Positions 1 to 6,790 of a stretch of 9,599 nucleotides of DNA are shown here, one piece after another. How positions within the stretch are numbered: the first letter of the stretch is position 1; each line of letters opens with the position of its first letter. The stretch is taken from contig JBLRWS010000084.1 of the NCBI GenBank assembly GCA_047921075.1, positions 1 through 9,599 on the forward strand. The letters are read 5' to 3'. Below the pieces are notes generated by a model. It saw only the letters and a program-made list of their open reading frames with translations, searched no databases and was not told the DNA's origin. A program made the position numbers and the translations under genes. Source of the stretch: JBLRWS01 sp047921075. Its GTDB lineage: Bacteria > Bacteroidota > Rhodothermia > Balneolales > Balneolaceae.

Positions 1-34
1 CGTTTTTTAATGTCGGGGAGACAGGATTTGAACC
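1..34 (-). repeat. Partial copy of tRNA-Pro 3' end plus flank (att-like repeat, copy A)
   Basis: These 34 bases are identical to 114-147. Read on the minus strand, 34 to 13 matches the last two 5' T-stem bases, the T loop, the 3' T-stem, the 3' acceptor strand and the discriminator base of the tRNA-Pro gene; 12 to 1 matches its downstream flank. The match stops abruptly at base 35. The other end is cut by the window edge, so the repeat may be longer. The 5' part of the tRNA is absent and the T stem cannot re-form with the new flank (three of five pairs lost), so this is not a functional tRNA. A duplicated tRNA 3' end starting at the T arm is what site-specific integration into a tRNA gene leaves. 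Local duplication is the alternative. Confidence 0.85.
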
Positions 35-53
35 GCGGAAGCACTGCTTTCGC
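35..53. other. 8-bp hairpin at the inner edge of repeat copy A
   Basis: Arms 35-42 and 46-53 pair over eight positions (seven Watson-Crick and one G-T) around a 3-base loop. The hairpin begins at the first base after the repeated tRNA fragment, so it marks the junction between the repeat and the unrelated 79-bp segment. No T-tract follows on either strand, so it does not look like a terminator. Its function is unknown; it may be a recombination-associated structure or chance. Confidence 0.5.
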
Positions 54-94
54 AAGATAAAGGTCCCGTCGCCGGATAACATTCAATATGTCAA

Positions 95-121
95 GATCGT
101 GAAAAACACCGATCGTTTTTT
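95..121 (+). terminator. Possible weak intrinsic terminator, plus strand
   Basis: Arms 95-101 and 107-114 form a 5-bp stem, a one-base bulge and two further pairs around an A5 loop. On the plus strand this is followed by a run of six T (116-121). It could end a plus-strand transcript entering from the left of the window, convergent with the tRNA gene. On the minus strand it lies just downstream of the tRNA-Pro 3' end but has no T-run after it. The stem is short. Confidence 0.3.
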
Positions 122-147
122 AATGTCGGGGAGACAGGATTTGAACC
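114..147 (-). repeat. Direct repeat copy B, inside the intact tRNA-Pro
   Basis: This is the second copy of the 34-base repeat at 1-34, offset by 113 bases and with no mismatch. Bases 126-147 are the functional 3' end of the tRNA-Pro gene and 114-125 its downstream flank, which includes a run of six T on the plus strand. The intervening 79 bases (35-113) show no similarity to the tRNA and contain no gene. Confidence 0.85.
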
Positions 148-199
148 TGCGACCCTTCGCTCCCAAAGCGAATGCGCTACCGGACTGCGCCACTCCCCG
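126..199 (-). tRNA. tRNA-Pro (anticodon TGG)
   Basis: On the minus strand the gene folds into a complete 74-nt cloverleaf. The 7-bp acceptor stem pairs CGGGGAG with CTCCCCG, the D stem is GCGC/GCGC, the anticodon stem is TTCGC/GCGAA with loop TTTGGGA, and the T stem is GCAGG/CCTGT with loop TTCAAAT. The anticodon is TGG at 163-165, reading proline CCN codons, mainly CCA and CCG. The first base C at the acceptor end is typical of tRNA-Pro. The discriminator base is A (complement of 126). CCA is not encoded, since the genomic bases after the discriminator read CAT, so it must be added after transcription. The 3' end is duplicated at 13-34. Confidence 0.96.
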
Positions 200-230
200 A
201 GTGTCAATAAATCACAATTTCAAAAGAATC

Positions 231-262
231 CTAAGATAAGCGTTTTGCGGCGATGATGCAAT
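231..262 (-). promoter_or_regulatory. Candidate promoter for tRNA-Pro
   Basis: On the minus strand, ATTG (262-259) is followed after 20 bases by TATCTTAG (238-231), close to the Bacteroidota primary-sigma pattern TTTG-N19-21-TAnnTTTG. It predicts a transcription start about 24 bases before the mature tRNA 5' end, leaving a short leader for RNase P. It lies in the 79-bp gap after the glycosyltransferase stop codon, which has no strong terminator, so read-through from that gene is also possible. Confidence 0.45.
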
Positions 263-278
263 GATTTTGGGTGATAAA

Positions 279-1247
279 TTACTCTTCACCAGCCGTAAGT
301 TCAGCCTGAAATTCACTGAAAAATCCAATGCCGTACGCACTTAGCTGTATAAAACCGGCTGCAACGGATAAAGCGGCAATCGTAATATTACCCTCCATAC
401 GAAAGGCATCCGCAAACAGAAGAAGTGCAAACAAGGCATATGCTCCCGCTCCAATGGTGAACAACGTTGCAGAAAAAATCGATAAAAAAGGAAGCGATAG
501 CAGGCCCATCAAAAAGAGAATGGGGAAGAAGTGAATCATCTTGAGCTCCTCGGGATGAAAACGCTGTATATTAATACGGGCGCGGCCAAAAAAATGAAGT
601 TGCCGGGCAAACTGCCGCAGGTCGGTTCTGCGCTTATGGTACACGTAGGCATCATGAATGTATATAGCTTTAAAGCCCTGTTTCATAATCCGAATGCTGA
701 ATTCCAGATCTTCACCCATTCGGGTAATGGCATACCCTCCGGTCTGTTCATACACATTGCGTGAAATTCCCATATTGAAACTCCGGGGATGAAACACATC
801 AATGCGTTTTTTTCGGCCACGGATCCCACCGGTTGTAAAGAGTGAGGTCATGGCGTAGTTGATCGCTTTCTGCACGGTAGAAAACGATGTATGAGCCCTG
901 TCGGGCCCTCCCCAGCAATCGAACGCTTCATTTTCCATGGCTTCATTCACTGCGTCAAAATAATGAGGCGGAATGATACAGTCGGAATCAAAAACCACAA
1001 AAAAATCACCCCGGCAGCGGTCAAAACCAAAATTTCTCGAAAAGCCCTGCCCGCTGTTTTCTTTTTCGAAGTAACGGATGTCTAAACGGTGGGTATACCG
1101 GCTCACCACCTCTTCACAAGATTTTGTGGAACCATCTTCCACAATAAGCACTTCAAACGAGGTATAGGTCTGCCGGGTGAGTGAGTCAAGAAGCTCGTCC
1201 ACTTCATCCGGCCGATTGTACACAGGTATAACAACAGAGTAGCGCAT
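279..1247 (-). CDS. Family 2 glycosyltransferase, membrane-attached
   Basis: This 322-residue protein opens with the GT-A start MRYSVVIPVYNRPDEVDELL, followed by a conserved VEDGS segment (37-40). The DSD motif at 87-89 is the nucleotide-sugar/metal-binding DxD site. GED at 178-180 sits where GT2 enzymes carry their catalytic acid region. The C-terminal third is hydrophobic, with about three predicted membrane helices (roughly 239-258, 260-280 and 287-311), anchoring a cytoplasmic catalytic domain at the inner membrane. Such enzymes move a sugar from a nucleotide donor to a lipid, polysaccharide or protein acceptor; donor and acceptor cannot be told from sequence. No other glycan genes flank it, so no pathway can be assigned. 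The start at 1247 matches the expected beta-strand beginning, and no Shine-Dalgarno sequence is present. It is divergent from the secreted-protein gene across 67 bp. Confidence 0.9.
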   Translation of the reverse strand: MRYSVVIPVYNRPDEVDELLDSLTRQTYTSFEVLIVEDGSTKSCEEVVSRYTHRLDIRYFEKENSGQGFSRNFGFDRCRGDFFVVFDSDCIIPPHYFDAVNEAMENEAFDCWGGPDRAHTSFSTVQKAINYAMTSLFTTGGIRGRKKRIDVFHPRSFNMGISRNVYEQTGGYAITRMGEDLEFSIRIMKQGFKAIYIHDAYVYHKRRTDLRQFARQLHFFGRARINIQRFHPEELKMIHFFPILFLMGLLSLPFLSIFSATLFTIGAGAYALFALLLFADAFRMEGNITIAALSVAAGFIQLSAYGIGFFSEFQAELTAGEE

Positions 1248-1286
1248 ACGTGCAATTCATTGCGTTTTTTTGTTCATTTAGACGCA

Positions 1287-1294
1287 CAAATATA
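1287..1294 (-). promoter_or_regulatory. Candidate -7 element for the glycosyltransferase gene
   Basis: On the minus strand these bases read TATATTTG, an exact fit to the Bacteroidota -7 consensus TAnnTTTG, about 40 bases upstream of the glycosyltransferase start. No good TTTG box was found at the usual distance upstream, so the assignment rests on one element. In the same 67-bp divergent spacer a plus-strand TTTG (1269-1272) lies 18 bases before TATAAC (1291-1296), which might serve the secreted-protein gene. That one is weaker. Confidence 0.35.
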
Positions 1295-1314
1295 ACAACT
1301 ATATAAACCAACCG

Positions 1315-2436
1315 ATGAAGACATTTTCCCTCTTAATTGTCGTATTAGCCACTGTTTTTGCATCATCTGTTTCTGCTCAGTCCATTTCTGTCTTGTTTGA
1401 TTCCGCGCACCGGTCGAACAACGCTCAAACCTTTCCGCTCAACGAAGGTTCTGTTACGGTCTCTTCTGCGGCTGTAACGGTGAATGGAACGGAGGGAAGC
1501 GAAACGATCGAGCGCCCCTTTGGTGTGTCCCGGGCTCCGGATTTGTCATCGGTTGCCGTACTTCATGGAATCGGTTCGGTGCAGGCAACATGGATCGCTT
1601 CTAACGGCCGGATTGTCAACGAAAAAGTTCTCGATTTCTTTGTGCCGGGCGATGAGTCGATTGACTTGTTGCACTTGCCGGGTACAGAGATGCTAACTCG
1701 CGACAACATTGCCAATTTCTCGTTGTTTGACGGAGGCGGTACACTCTTGCATACGATCTCCAACAGTTCGCAAAGCGCGCAAGGTGAGGCGATTTCCGGT
1801 TTTGCCGGCGATCGCTCCGGATCTGTGTTGGTTGCCTATAACCCGTTGATACGGCGTGCGAATGGCACGGCCTCCAGAGCCCGGCTGTTGTTTCCGGACG
1901 GGAGTGAGTCGTTGTTTTTCACAAATGATAGCGGCGAGATCAAACAGCTGCGGGTGCATCCATTGAATGGGCTGATCACGATTTTATATGATGATGGGGG
2001 CCAACCGGGCATACGGCTTTTCGATCGGTTTGGGAACGAACTTTTTTCGCTGCAGCCGGACCTGGATGCTACAGGAGTATCGGTTTCGGATGATGGCCAA
2101 ACGCTTACCATCTTCAGCGGTTCACGGGCACAAGCCTATCGGGTTCGTGATGGGGAGAGGCTGGCCAGCGCCAGTACGCGATCGTCTATTGTGGATGCAG
2201 CCTTCAGTGCCGAAGAGCAGTATGTGGTAATGATTACCGGCCAACCGAATAATGGCGTGATACGTGATGCCGGAATAACGATTGTTGATATTCCCAACCA
2301 ACGCATCTTGTCGGAAGAGATCTCCGGTGCGGTATCATTTCTTCAGCGGCGGGATGTATACATTTCCCGAACCGGTGCCGCGCAATTTCGGGTGGAAGGG
2401 GTGAACCGACCGTTTACCTTTAACGTATCGCGGTAA
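1315..2436 (+). CDS. Secreted protein of unknown function, beta-propeller-like
   Basis: I do not recognise a named family for this 373-residue protein. Residues 1-21 form a clear Sec signal peptide: a Lys near the start, a hydrophobic core (LLIVVLATVFA) and a VSA cleavage site before Gln22, a residue often found after the cut in Bacteroidota exports. No lipobox Cys and no obvious C-terminal secretion-sorting domain are seen. The mature part is a series of short beta-rich segments of the kind 'position, value, attribute' (about 71-107, 121-147, 162-202, 207-246, 253-286 and 292-335), with repeated patterns such as VSDDGQTLTIF and AAFSAEEQYVVMI. This suggests a six- or seven-bladed WD40/YVTN-type propeller in the periplasm or outside the cell, probably for binding. 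No catalytic residues could be identified. The gene is alone on its strand, with no Shine-Dalgarno sequence. Confidence 0.8.
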   Translation: MKTFSLLIVVLATVFASSVSAQSISVLFDSAHRSNNAQTFPLNEGSVTVSSAAVTVNGTEGSETIERPFGVSRAPDLSSVAVLHGIGSVQATWIASNGRIVNEKVLDFFVPGDESIDLLHLPGTEMLTRDNIANFSLFDGGGTLLHTISNSSQSAQGEAISGFAGDRSGSVLVAYNPLIRRANGTASRARLLFPDGSESLFFTNDSGEIKQLRVHPLNGLITILYDDGGQPGIRLFDRFGNELFSLQPDLDATGVSVSDDGQTLTIFSGSRAQAYRVRDGERLASASTRSSIVDAAFSAEEQYVVMITGQPNNGVIRDAGITIVDIPNQRILSEEISGAVSFLQRRDVYISRTGAAQFRVEGVNRPFTFNVSR

Positions 2437-2437
2437 A

Positions 2438-2463
2438 TAAAAAAACCCGGCCGATGGGCCGGG
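2438..2463 (-). terminator. Intrinsic terminator of clpC
   Basis: A perfect 7-bp GC stem (2446-2452 with 2457-2463) encloses a 4-base loop. On the minus strand it is followed at once by seven T and then ATTT, the textbook form. It lies about 30 bases beyond the clpC stop. The T-tract (2439-2445) starts two bases after the stop codon of the convergent secreted-protein gene. On the plus strand no T-run follows, so termination there would be weaker. Confidence 0.9.
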
Positions 2464-2493
2464 GTGTAAGTACGATTCGTGCCGAAAGCGGAA

Positions 2494-5052
2494 TTACGCT
2501 TTTGCTTGTTCTTCCGATTCTGATTCTTCAGAGGTTCCGTTTTCCGGTTCCGTCCAGTCGAACTCCACTCCGTCGCGGGATTTGTTCATTTTAATTTTGA
2601 TGACCGAACCCTCGGCATGTGTAGCTCCCAGAATTTCTTCGGCCAGTGGATCTTCGATGTACTTCTGAATGGCCCGACGCAAAGGCCGCGCACCATATTT
2701 TGGATCGAAGCCCTGCTCTGAAATGAAATCTTTTGCCCCTTTTGTCATCTCCAGCTTGTAACCGAGGGTTTCGATTCGCTGAAAAAGTTCAGACGCGATC
2801 AGTTCGATAATCTTGAAAATGTCGTCTTTTTCGAGCGGCTTAAAGGTGAGGACATCATCGATTCGGTTCAGAAACTCGGGATTGAACACCTTCTTCAGTG
2901 CGTCCTGTATGGTCGATTTCATCTGCGCATAATCGAAGGCGCTGTCGCTACTGCTAAAGCCGATGCCCTTGCCCATGTTACGGATATCGCGCGCACCGAT
3001 ATTGCTGGTCATGATAATAATGGTGTTGCGGAAATCCACTTTTCGGCCGAGGCTGTCGGTAAGTATTCCGTCATCAAGCACTTGCAACAGGATGTTAAAT
3101 ACATCGGGGTGTGCCTTCTCAATCTCATCGAGCAGCACCACACTGTAGGGCTTACGGCGTACTTTTTCGGTGAGAATGCCACCTTCTTCGTAGCCGACAT
3201 ACCCGGGAGGAGCACCAACCAGACGGCTGACACTGAATTTCTCCATGTACTCGCTCATGTCGATGCGGATGAGTGCTTCATCCTTGTCGAACAGGTATTT
3301 GGCGAGAACTTTTGCCATTTCCGTTTTACCCACTCCGGTTGGCCCAAGAAAAATGAACGAGCCGATGGGTCGCGAGGGATCTTTAAGTCCGGCACGGGTT
3401 CGCTGGATGGCTTTGGTAAGCTTTACAATGGCCTCTTCCTGGCCAATGATATTCTTGCTGAGCTCTTCCTGCATTTTGAGGAGTTTTTGACCCTCTTTCT
3501 GGCTGATCTTGTTCACGGGAACCCCGCTCATCATGGCAACAACAGTAGCCACATCCTGCTCATCTACATCAAACATGATGTGTTCACTTTCGCTTTCCCA
3601 CTCTTTTTGAGCCTCTTCGAGCTCTTCCATCAAACGCTTTTCAGTATCGCGCAGCCGGGCGGCTTCTTCGAAGCGCTGTTTCTTCACCATGGTGTTTTTC
3701 TCGTTGCCGGTCTTCTCAATGTCGGCTTCGAGGTCCAGAATGTGCTGCGGTACAGTAATGTTCGCCAAGTGTACACGAGCCCCTGCTTCATCAAGGGCAT
3801 CAATCGCTTTGTCGGGCAAAAAGTGATCGGTTACATATCGGTCAGTCAGCTTCACACACGCATTAATTGCTTCATCGCTGTAGCGTACACTGTGATGCTT
3901 CTCGTACTTTCCTTTAATCTGGTTTAGAATTTCCACGGTCTCCTCAGCCGAGGTTGGATCTACCATGATCTTCTGAAACCGGCGTTCGAGAGCTCCGTCT
4001 TTTTCAATGAACTGGCGGTACTCATTCAGCGTGGTTGCCCCGATGGCCTGCACTTCGCCGCGCGCAAGAGCCGGCTTCAGCATATTGGAGGCATCCAGCG
4101 ATCCGCTTGCCCCGCCGGCACCAACGATGGTATGCAGCTCATCAATAAATAGAATGACATTTTCCGTTTTTTCCAGCTCACTCATAACGGCTTTCATCCG
4201 CTCTTCAAATTGGCCGCGGTACTTGGTACCGGCAACGAGTGCGGCGAGGTCGAGCGCAATAACGCGCTTGTCGAACAGAACACGGGAAACTTTCCGTTCG
4301 ATAATACGAGAGGCAAGTCCCTCGGCGATGGCTGTTTTGCCCACGCCGGGTTCGCCAATCAAAACAGGATTGTTCTTTTTACGGCGGCTCAATACCTGAG
4401 CTACCCGCTCAATTTCCTTGCTGCGCCCGATAATCGGGTCCAGTTTACCATCTTCGGCCAGCTGCGTCAAATCCCGGCCAAAATTGTCGAGTACGGGGGT
4501 TTTCGATTTTTCCATTTTCTTTTCTCTGGAACTTCCCGAAGAAGAGGAGCCTTTTGATGACGAGGGGATGCTGGCACTGGTTGGCCGGCTGCTGCCCTGA
4601 TCGGTATCGCGGGCGTTGCCCGAAATAATCAGATCCAGCTCTTCTCGAACCGCATCGTACGAAACATTAAACTGCTGTAGTATCTGTGCGGCGATATTTT
4701 CTTCGTCGCGCAACAGCGAGAGTAGAAGATGCTCGGTGCCAATGGTATCACTCTTGTACAGTTTTGCCTCGAGATAGGTGATTCGAAGCACCTTTTCAGC
4801 CTGTTTGGTAAGGGGAATGTTACCCACAGTTACCGTGCCACCGGTGCCGCGAACGGTATCTTCGATGGTCTTTTTTAGTTTGAAAAGGTCGCATTCCAGA
4901 TTTTTGAGAATCCGGATTGCTACACCGTCGCCCAGGCGAACAATGCCCAGAATCAGATGTTCTGTACCAATGTAGTCATGACCAAGACGCAACGCTTCTT
5001 CTCTGCTGAATTGGATAACATCACGTACTTTGCTTGAAAAATTGCCCTCCAT
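2494..5052 (-). CDS. clpC: ATP-dependent Clp protease ATP-binding subunit ClpC
   Basis: This 852-residue Hsp100 AAA+ unfoldase unfolds substrates and feeds them into ClpP in the cytoplasm. Residues 1-145 hold two Clp N-domain repeats, each with an IGTEHL motif (28-33, 104-109). A Ser-rich linker follows (about 150-176). The D1 ATPase has Walker A GEPGVGKT (233-240), Walker B VILFIDE (299-305) and the arginine-finger region GALERRF (353-359). A UVR-type coiled segment (about 452-487) interrupts the middle and marks ClpC rather than ClpB or ClpA. D2 has Walker A GPTGVGKT (570-577), Walker B VVLLDE (638-643), sensor 1 TSN (682-684) and sensor 2 GARPLRR (787-793). IGF at 697-699 is the ClpP-docking tripeptide. 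The tail after 830 is acidic. All catalytic motifs are intact. A weak AGGT lies 6 bases before the start. The gene appears monocistronic, with its own promoter and terminator; no ctsR or mcsAB neighbours are present. Confidence 0.98.
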   Translation of the reverse strand: MEGNFSSKVRDVIQFSREEALRLGHDYIGTEHLILGIVRLGDGVAIRILKNLECDLFKLKKTIEDTVRGTGGTVTVGNIPLTKQAEKVLRITYLEAKLYKSDTIGTEHLLLSLLRDEENIAAQILQQFNVSYDAVREELDLIISGNARDTDQGSSRPTSASIPSSSKGSSSSGSSREKKMEKSKTPVLDNFGRDLTQLAEDGKLDPIIGRSKEIERVAQVLSRRKKNNPVLIGEPGVGKTAIAEGLASRIIERKVSRVLFDKRVIALDLAALVAGTKYRGQFEERMKAVMSELEKTENVILFIDELHTIVGAGGASGSLDASNMLKPALARGEVQAIGATTLNEYRQFIEKDGALERRFQKIMVDPTSAEETVEILNQIKGKYEKHHSVRYSDEAINACVKLTDRYVTDHFLPDKAIDALDEAGARVHLANITVPQHILDLEADIEKTGNEKNTMVKKQRFEEAARLRDTEKRLMEELEEAQKEWESESEHIMFDVDEQDVATVVAMMSGVPVNKISQKEGQKLLKMQEELSKNIIGQEEAIVKLTKAIQRTRAGLKDPSRPIGSFIFLGPTGVGKTEMAKVLAKYLFDKDEALIRIDMSEYMEKFSVSRLVGAPPGYVGYEEGGILTEKVRRKPYSVVLLDEIEKAHPDVFNILLQVLDDGILTDSLGRKVDFRNTIIIMTSNIGARDIRNMGKGIGFSSSDSAFDYAQMKSTIQDALKKVFNPEFLNRIDDVLTFKPLEKDDIFKIIELIASELFQRIETLGYKLEMTKGAKDFISEQGFDPKYGARPLRRAIQKYIEDPLAEEILGATHAEGSVIKIKMNKSRDGVEFDWTEPENGTSEESESEEQAKA

Positions 5053-5081
5053 GTCGGGACCTGCTGAATTTTACGATTAGA

Positions 5082-5104
5082 GTTACTCACCGTAACGAGT
5101 GAAC
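5082..5104 (-). promoter_or_regulatory. Inverted repeat in the clpC leader, faintly CIRCE-like
   Basis: GTTACTC (5082-5088) and GAGTGAAC (5097-5104) form a 7-bp inverted repeat with one bulged base around an 8-base spacer, 30-52 bases upstream of the clpC start. The ACTC-N8-GAGTG core recalls the HrcA operator CIRCE (TTAGCACTC-N9-GAGTGCTAA), but the outer bases differ and the spacer is one base short. It lies downstream of the proposed transcription start, so it could be a repressor site or an mRNA hairpin. Confidence 0.35.
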
Positions 5105-5128
5105 AATTTGTTTAGTTCGCCACTGAAA

Positions 5129-5160
5129 CGAAAGTAGCGCAGCGAACATGTAAATGCAAA
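5129..5160 (-). promoter_or_regulatory. clpC: Candidate clpC promoter
   Basis: On the minus strand TTTG (5160-5157) is followed after 20 bases by TACTTTCG (5136-5129), seven of eight matches to TAnnTTTG counting the two free positions. This is the best-looking Bacteroidota-type promoter in the window. It predicts a transcription start near 5122 and a leader of about 70 bases that contains the inverted repeat at 5082-5104. Confidence 0.5.
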
Positions 5161-5215
5161 CGGCCACATAAAAGCCTTCGCCTTTATTGAGCCCTTTTCG
5201 CTCGTGATGATTGTG

Positions 5216-5243
5216 AAAACCGAAAGGGTAAAAATACGGTTTT
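5216..5243 (-). terminator. Possible weak terminator after gpmI
   Basis: AAAACCG (5216-5222) and CGGTTTT (5237-5243) pair over seven positions around a 14-base loop, about 20 bases beyond the gpmI stop. The closing T residues are part of the stem and no separate T-tract follows on the minus strand, so this is a weak candidate and could act in either direction. Without it, rpsT-gpmI transcripts could run into clpC. Confidence 0.3.
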
Positions 5244-5263
5244 TGATGGACTTTCGTGCAGCT

Positions 5264-6790
5264 TTAAATAAGCGGCTGTCCGGTCATCTCTTTCGGGATC
5301 GGGAGGCCCATCAGGGTAAGAATGGTAGGGGCAACATCGGCAAGGTTACCGTTTTTAACCGCATCAACGGCTTGTTGCGAAAGTACAATCACGGGAACCT
5401 GTGCCGTGGTGTGGGCTGTGTGGGGGCTGCCATCATCTTGCACCATGGTGTCGGAGTTGCCGTGGTCGGATATGATGACGATGCTATATCCATTCTCCTG
5501 AGCTGCAGAAACAACGCGCTTGAGCTGTGTGTCGATGAACTCAATGGCCTGAACAGCAGCGTCCATTACTCCGGTATGCCCAACCATATCGGGGTTTGCG
5601 AAATTGAGTGCAACAAATGAATGCGTTCCTTTATGAAGCTCTTCACAAAGGCGGTCGGTTACCTTTTCGGCACTCATTTCCGGCTGTAAGTCGTAGGTGG
5701 CCACCTTGGGGCTGGGCACCATGATGCGCTCTTCCCCCTCGTAGGGAGTCTCTTCGCCGCCATTAAAGAAGTACGTTACGTGCGGGTACTTTTCTGTCTC
5801 AGCGATACGAAGCTGGCTCAGTCCGTGCCGGCTTACGGTCTCGCCCAGTGTATTCTTCAGGCGTACAGGTGGGAATGCTACATGTGCAAACCGGTTGAAG
5901 GTGTCCTCATACGCGGTGAAGGTAACATAATGGAGATCCAGCTCTTGCGTGTCGAACGGAACCTCATCAAACCGGTGAAGAGCTTTGGTAATCTGGCGTG
6001 CGCGATCTCCGCGAATATTGAAAAAGACGACCACATCGCCGGGCTGAATCCGGCTATTGGGAGATGTATCTGCAAGGTGAGGGAGCAAAAACTCATCCGT
6101 CACCCCGCTGTTGTAACTGTTTGTAAAAATATCTTCCGCAGAATCTGCCGTTTCACCTTTTCCGCGCACCAGCAGGTCGTACGCTTTTTGGATGCGTTCC
6201 CACCGGTTGTCGCGATCCATGGCGTAGTAACGCCCGATCACAGAGGCCAGTGTTCCTGTGCCGATTTCATCCGCTTTGGCGGCAAACTCTCTGTAGTAGT
6301 CAAGCCCTCCGGTGGGAGAGGTGTCGCGCCCGTCGGTAAATGCGTGCACGTAGGTATTGTCGATGCCGGTACGTTTTGCAAAATCGAGCAGTGCATACAA
6401 ATGATCGTTGGTGCTGTGCACGCCGCCGTCGCTAAACAGGCCCATGAAATGGATGCGCCCTTTAACCGACGCTTTTTGGAACGCCTCTTTGAGAACGGAG
6501 TTTTCAAAAAAAGAGCTGTCGCGGATCGATTTGTTTACACGGGAAAGCTCCTGCCAGACGATGCGTCCTGCACCGATATTCAGGTGGCCAACCTCAGAGT
6601 TACCGAACTGGCCGGCCGGCAGCCCAACGGCCTCACCGCTTGCTTCAAGTTGAGCATTCGGGTAGGAGTTGAGCAGGGAGTCGTAAAACGGTTTTCGGGC
6701 TTTATGAACGGCACTGACCGCCGGATTGGCAGAGATCCCAAAGCCATCTATAATGATAAGAAGCGCCTTTCTCTCTTGCGCAGGTTTCAT
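5264..6790 (-). CDS. gpmI: 2,3-bisphosphoglycerate-independent phosphoglycerate mutase
   Basis: This 508-residue cytoplasmic enzyme interconverts 3-phosphoglycerate and 2-phosphoglycerate in glycolysis and gluconeogenesis through a phosphoserine intermediate. It belongs to the alkaline-phosphatase superfamily with a two-metal (usually manganese) centre. Asp15 in LLIIIDGFG and Ser65 in FGNSEVGH are the metal ligand and phosphorylated nucleophile. Substrate-binding motifs follow: DGRD (153-156), GRYYAMDRD (187-195) and NIRGDRARQ (258-266). The phosphatase-domain motifs TEKYPHVTYFFNGG (332-345), NPDMVGHTG (399-407), SDHGNSD (441-447) and PHTAHT (456-461) supply the remaining ligands. Length is standard and nothing is missing. 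The start codon directly follows the rpsT stop (TAAATG) with no Shine-Dalgarno sequence, so translation is probably coupled to rpsT by termination-reinitiation. I infer one rpsT-gpmI transcript. Confidence 0.98.
   Translation of the reverse strand: MKPAQERKALLIIIDGFGISANPAVSAVHKARKPFYDSLLNSYPNAQLEASGEAVGLPAGQFGNSEVGHLNIGAGRIVWQELSRVNKSIRDSSFFENSVLKEAFQKASVKGRIHFMGLFSDGGVHSTNDHLYALLDFAKRTGIDNTYVHAFTDGRDTSPTGGLDYYREFAAKADEIGTGTLASVIGRYYAMDRDNRWERIQKAYDLLVRGKGETADSAEDIFTNSYNSGVTDEFLLPHLADTSPNSRIQPGDVVVFFNIRGDRARQITKALHRFDEVPFDTQELDLHYVTFTAYEDTFNRFAHVAFPPVRLKNTLGETVSRHGLSQLRIAETEKYPHVTYFFNGGEETPYEGEERIMVPSPKVATYDLQPEMSAEKVTDRLCEELHKGTHSFVALNFANPDMVGHTGVMDAAVQAIEFIDTQLKRVVSAAQENGYSIVIISDHGNSDTMVQDDGSPHTAHTTAQVPVIVLSQQAVDAVKNGNLADVAPTILTLMGLPIPKEMTGQPLI

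Noticed and set aside
13..113. A second functional tRNA gene downstream of tRNA-Pro
   Set aside because: Only the T loop and 3' acceptor strand are present; the T stem is broken (three of five pairs lost) and no acceptor 5' strand, D arm or anticodon arm can be formed from the flanking bases.
3082..3927. A 281-residue open frame on the plus strand opposite clpC
   Set aside because: It is antisense to the conserved D1-D2 region of ClpC; its length is explained by the codon bias of the real gene.
5161..5190. Possible hairpin around AAAGGC/GGCTTT upstream of clpC
   Set aside because: Only four base pairs (AAAG/CTTT) actually form, so it is not distinguishable from chance.
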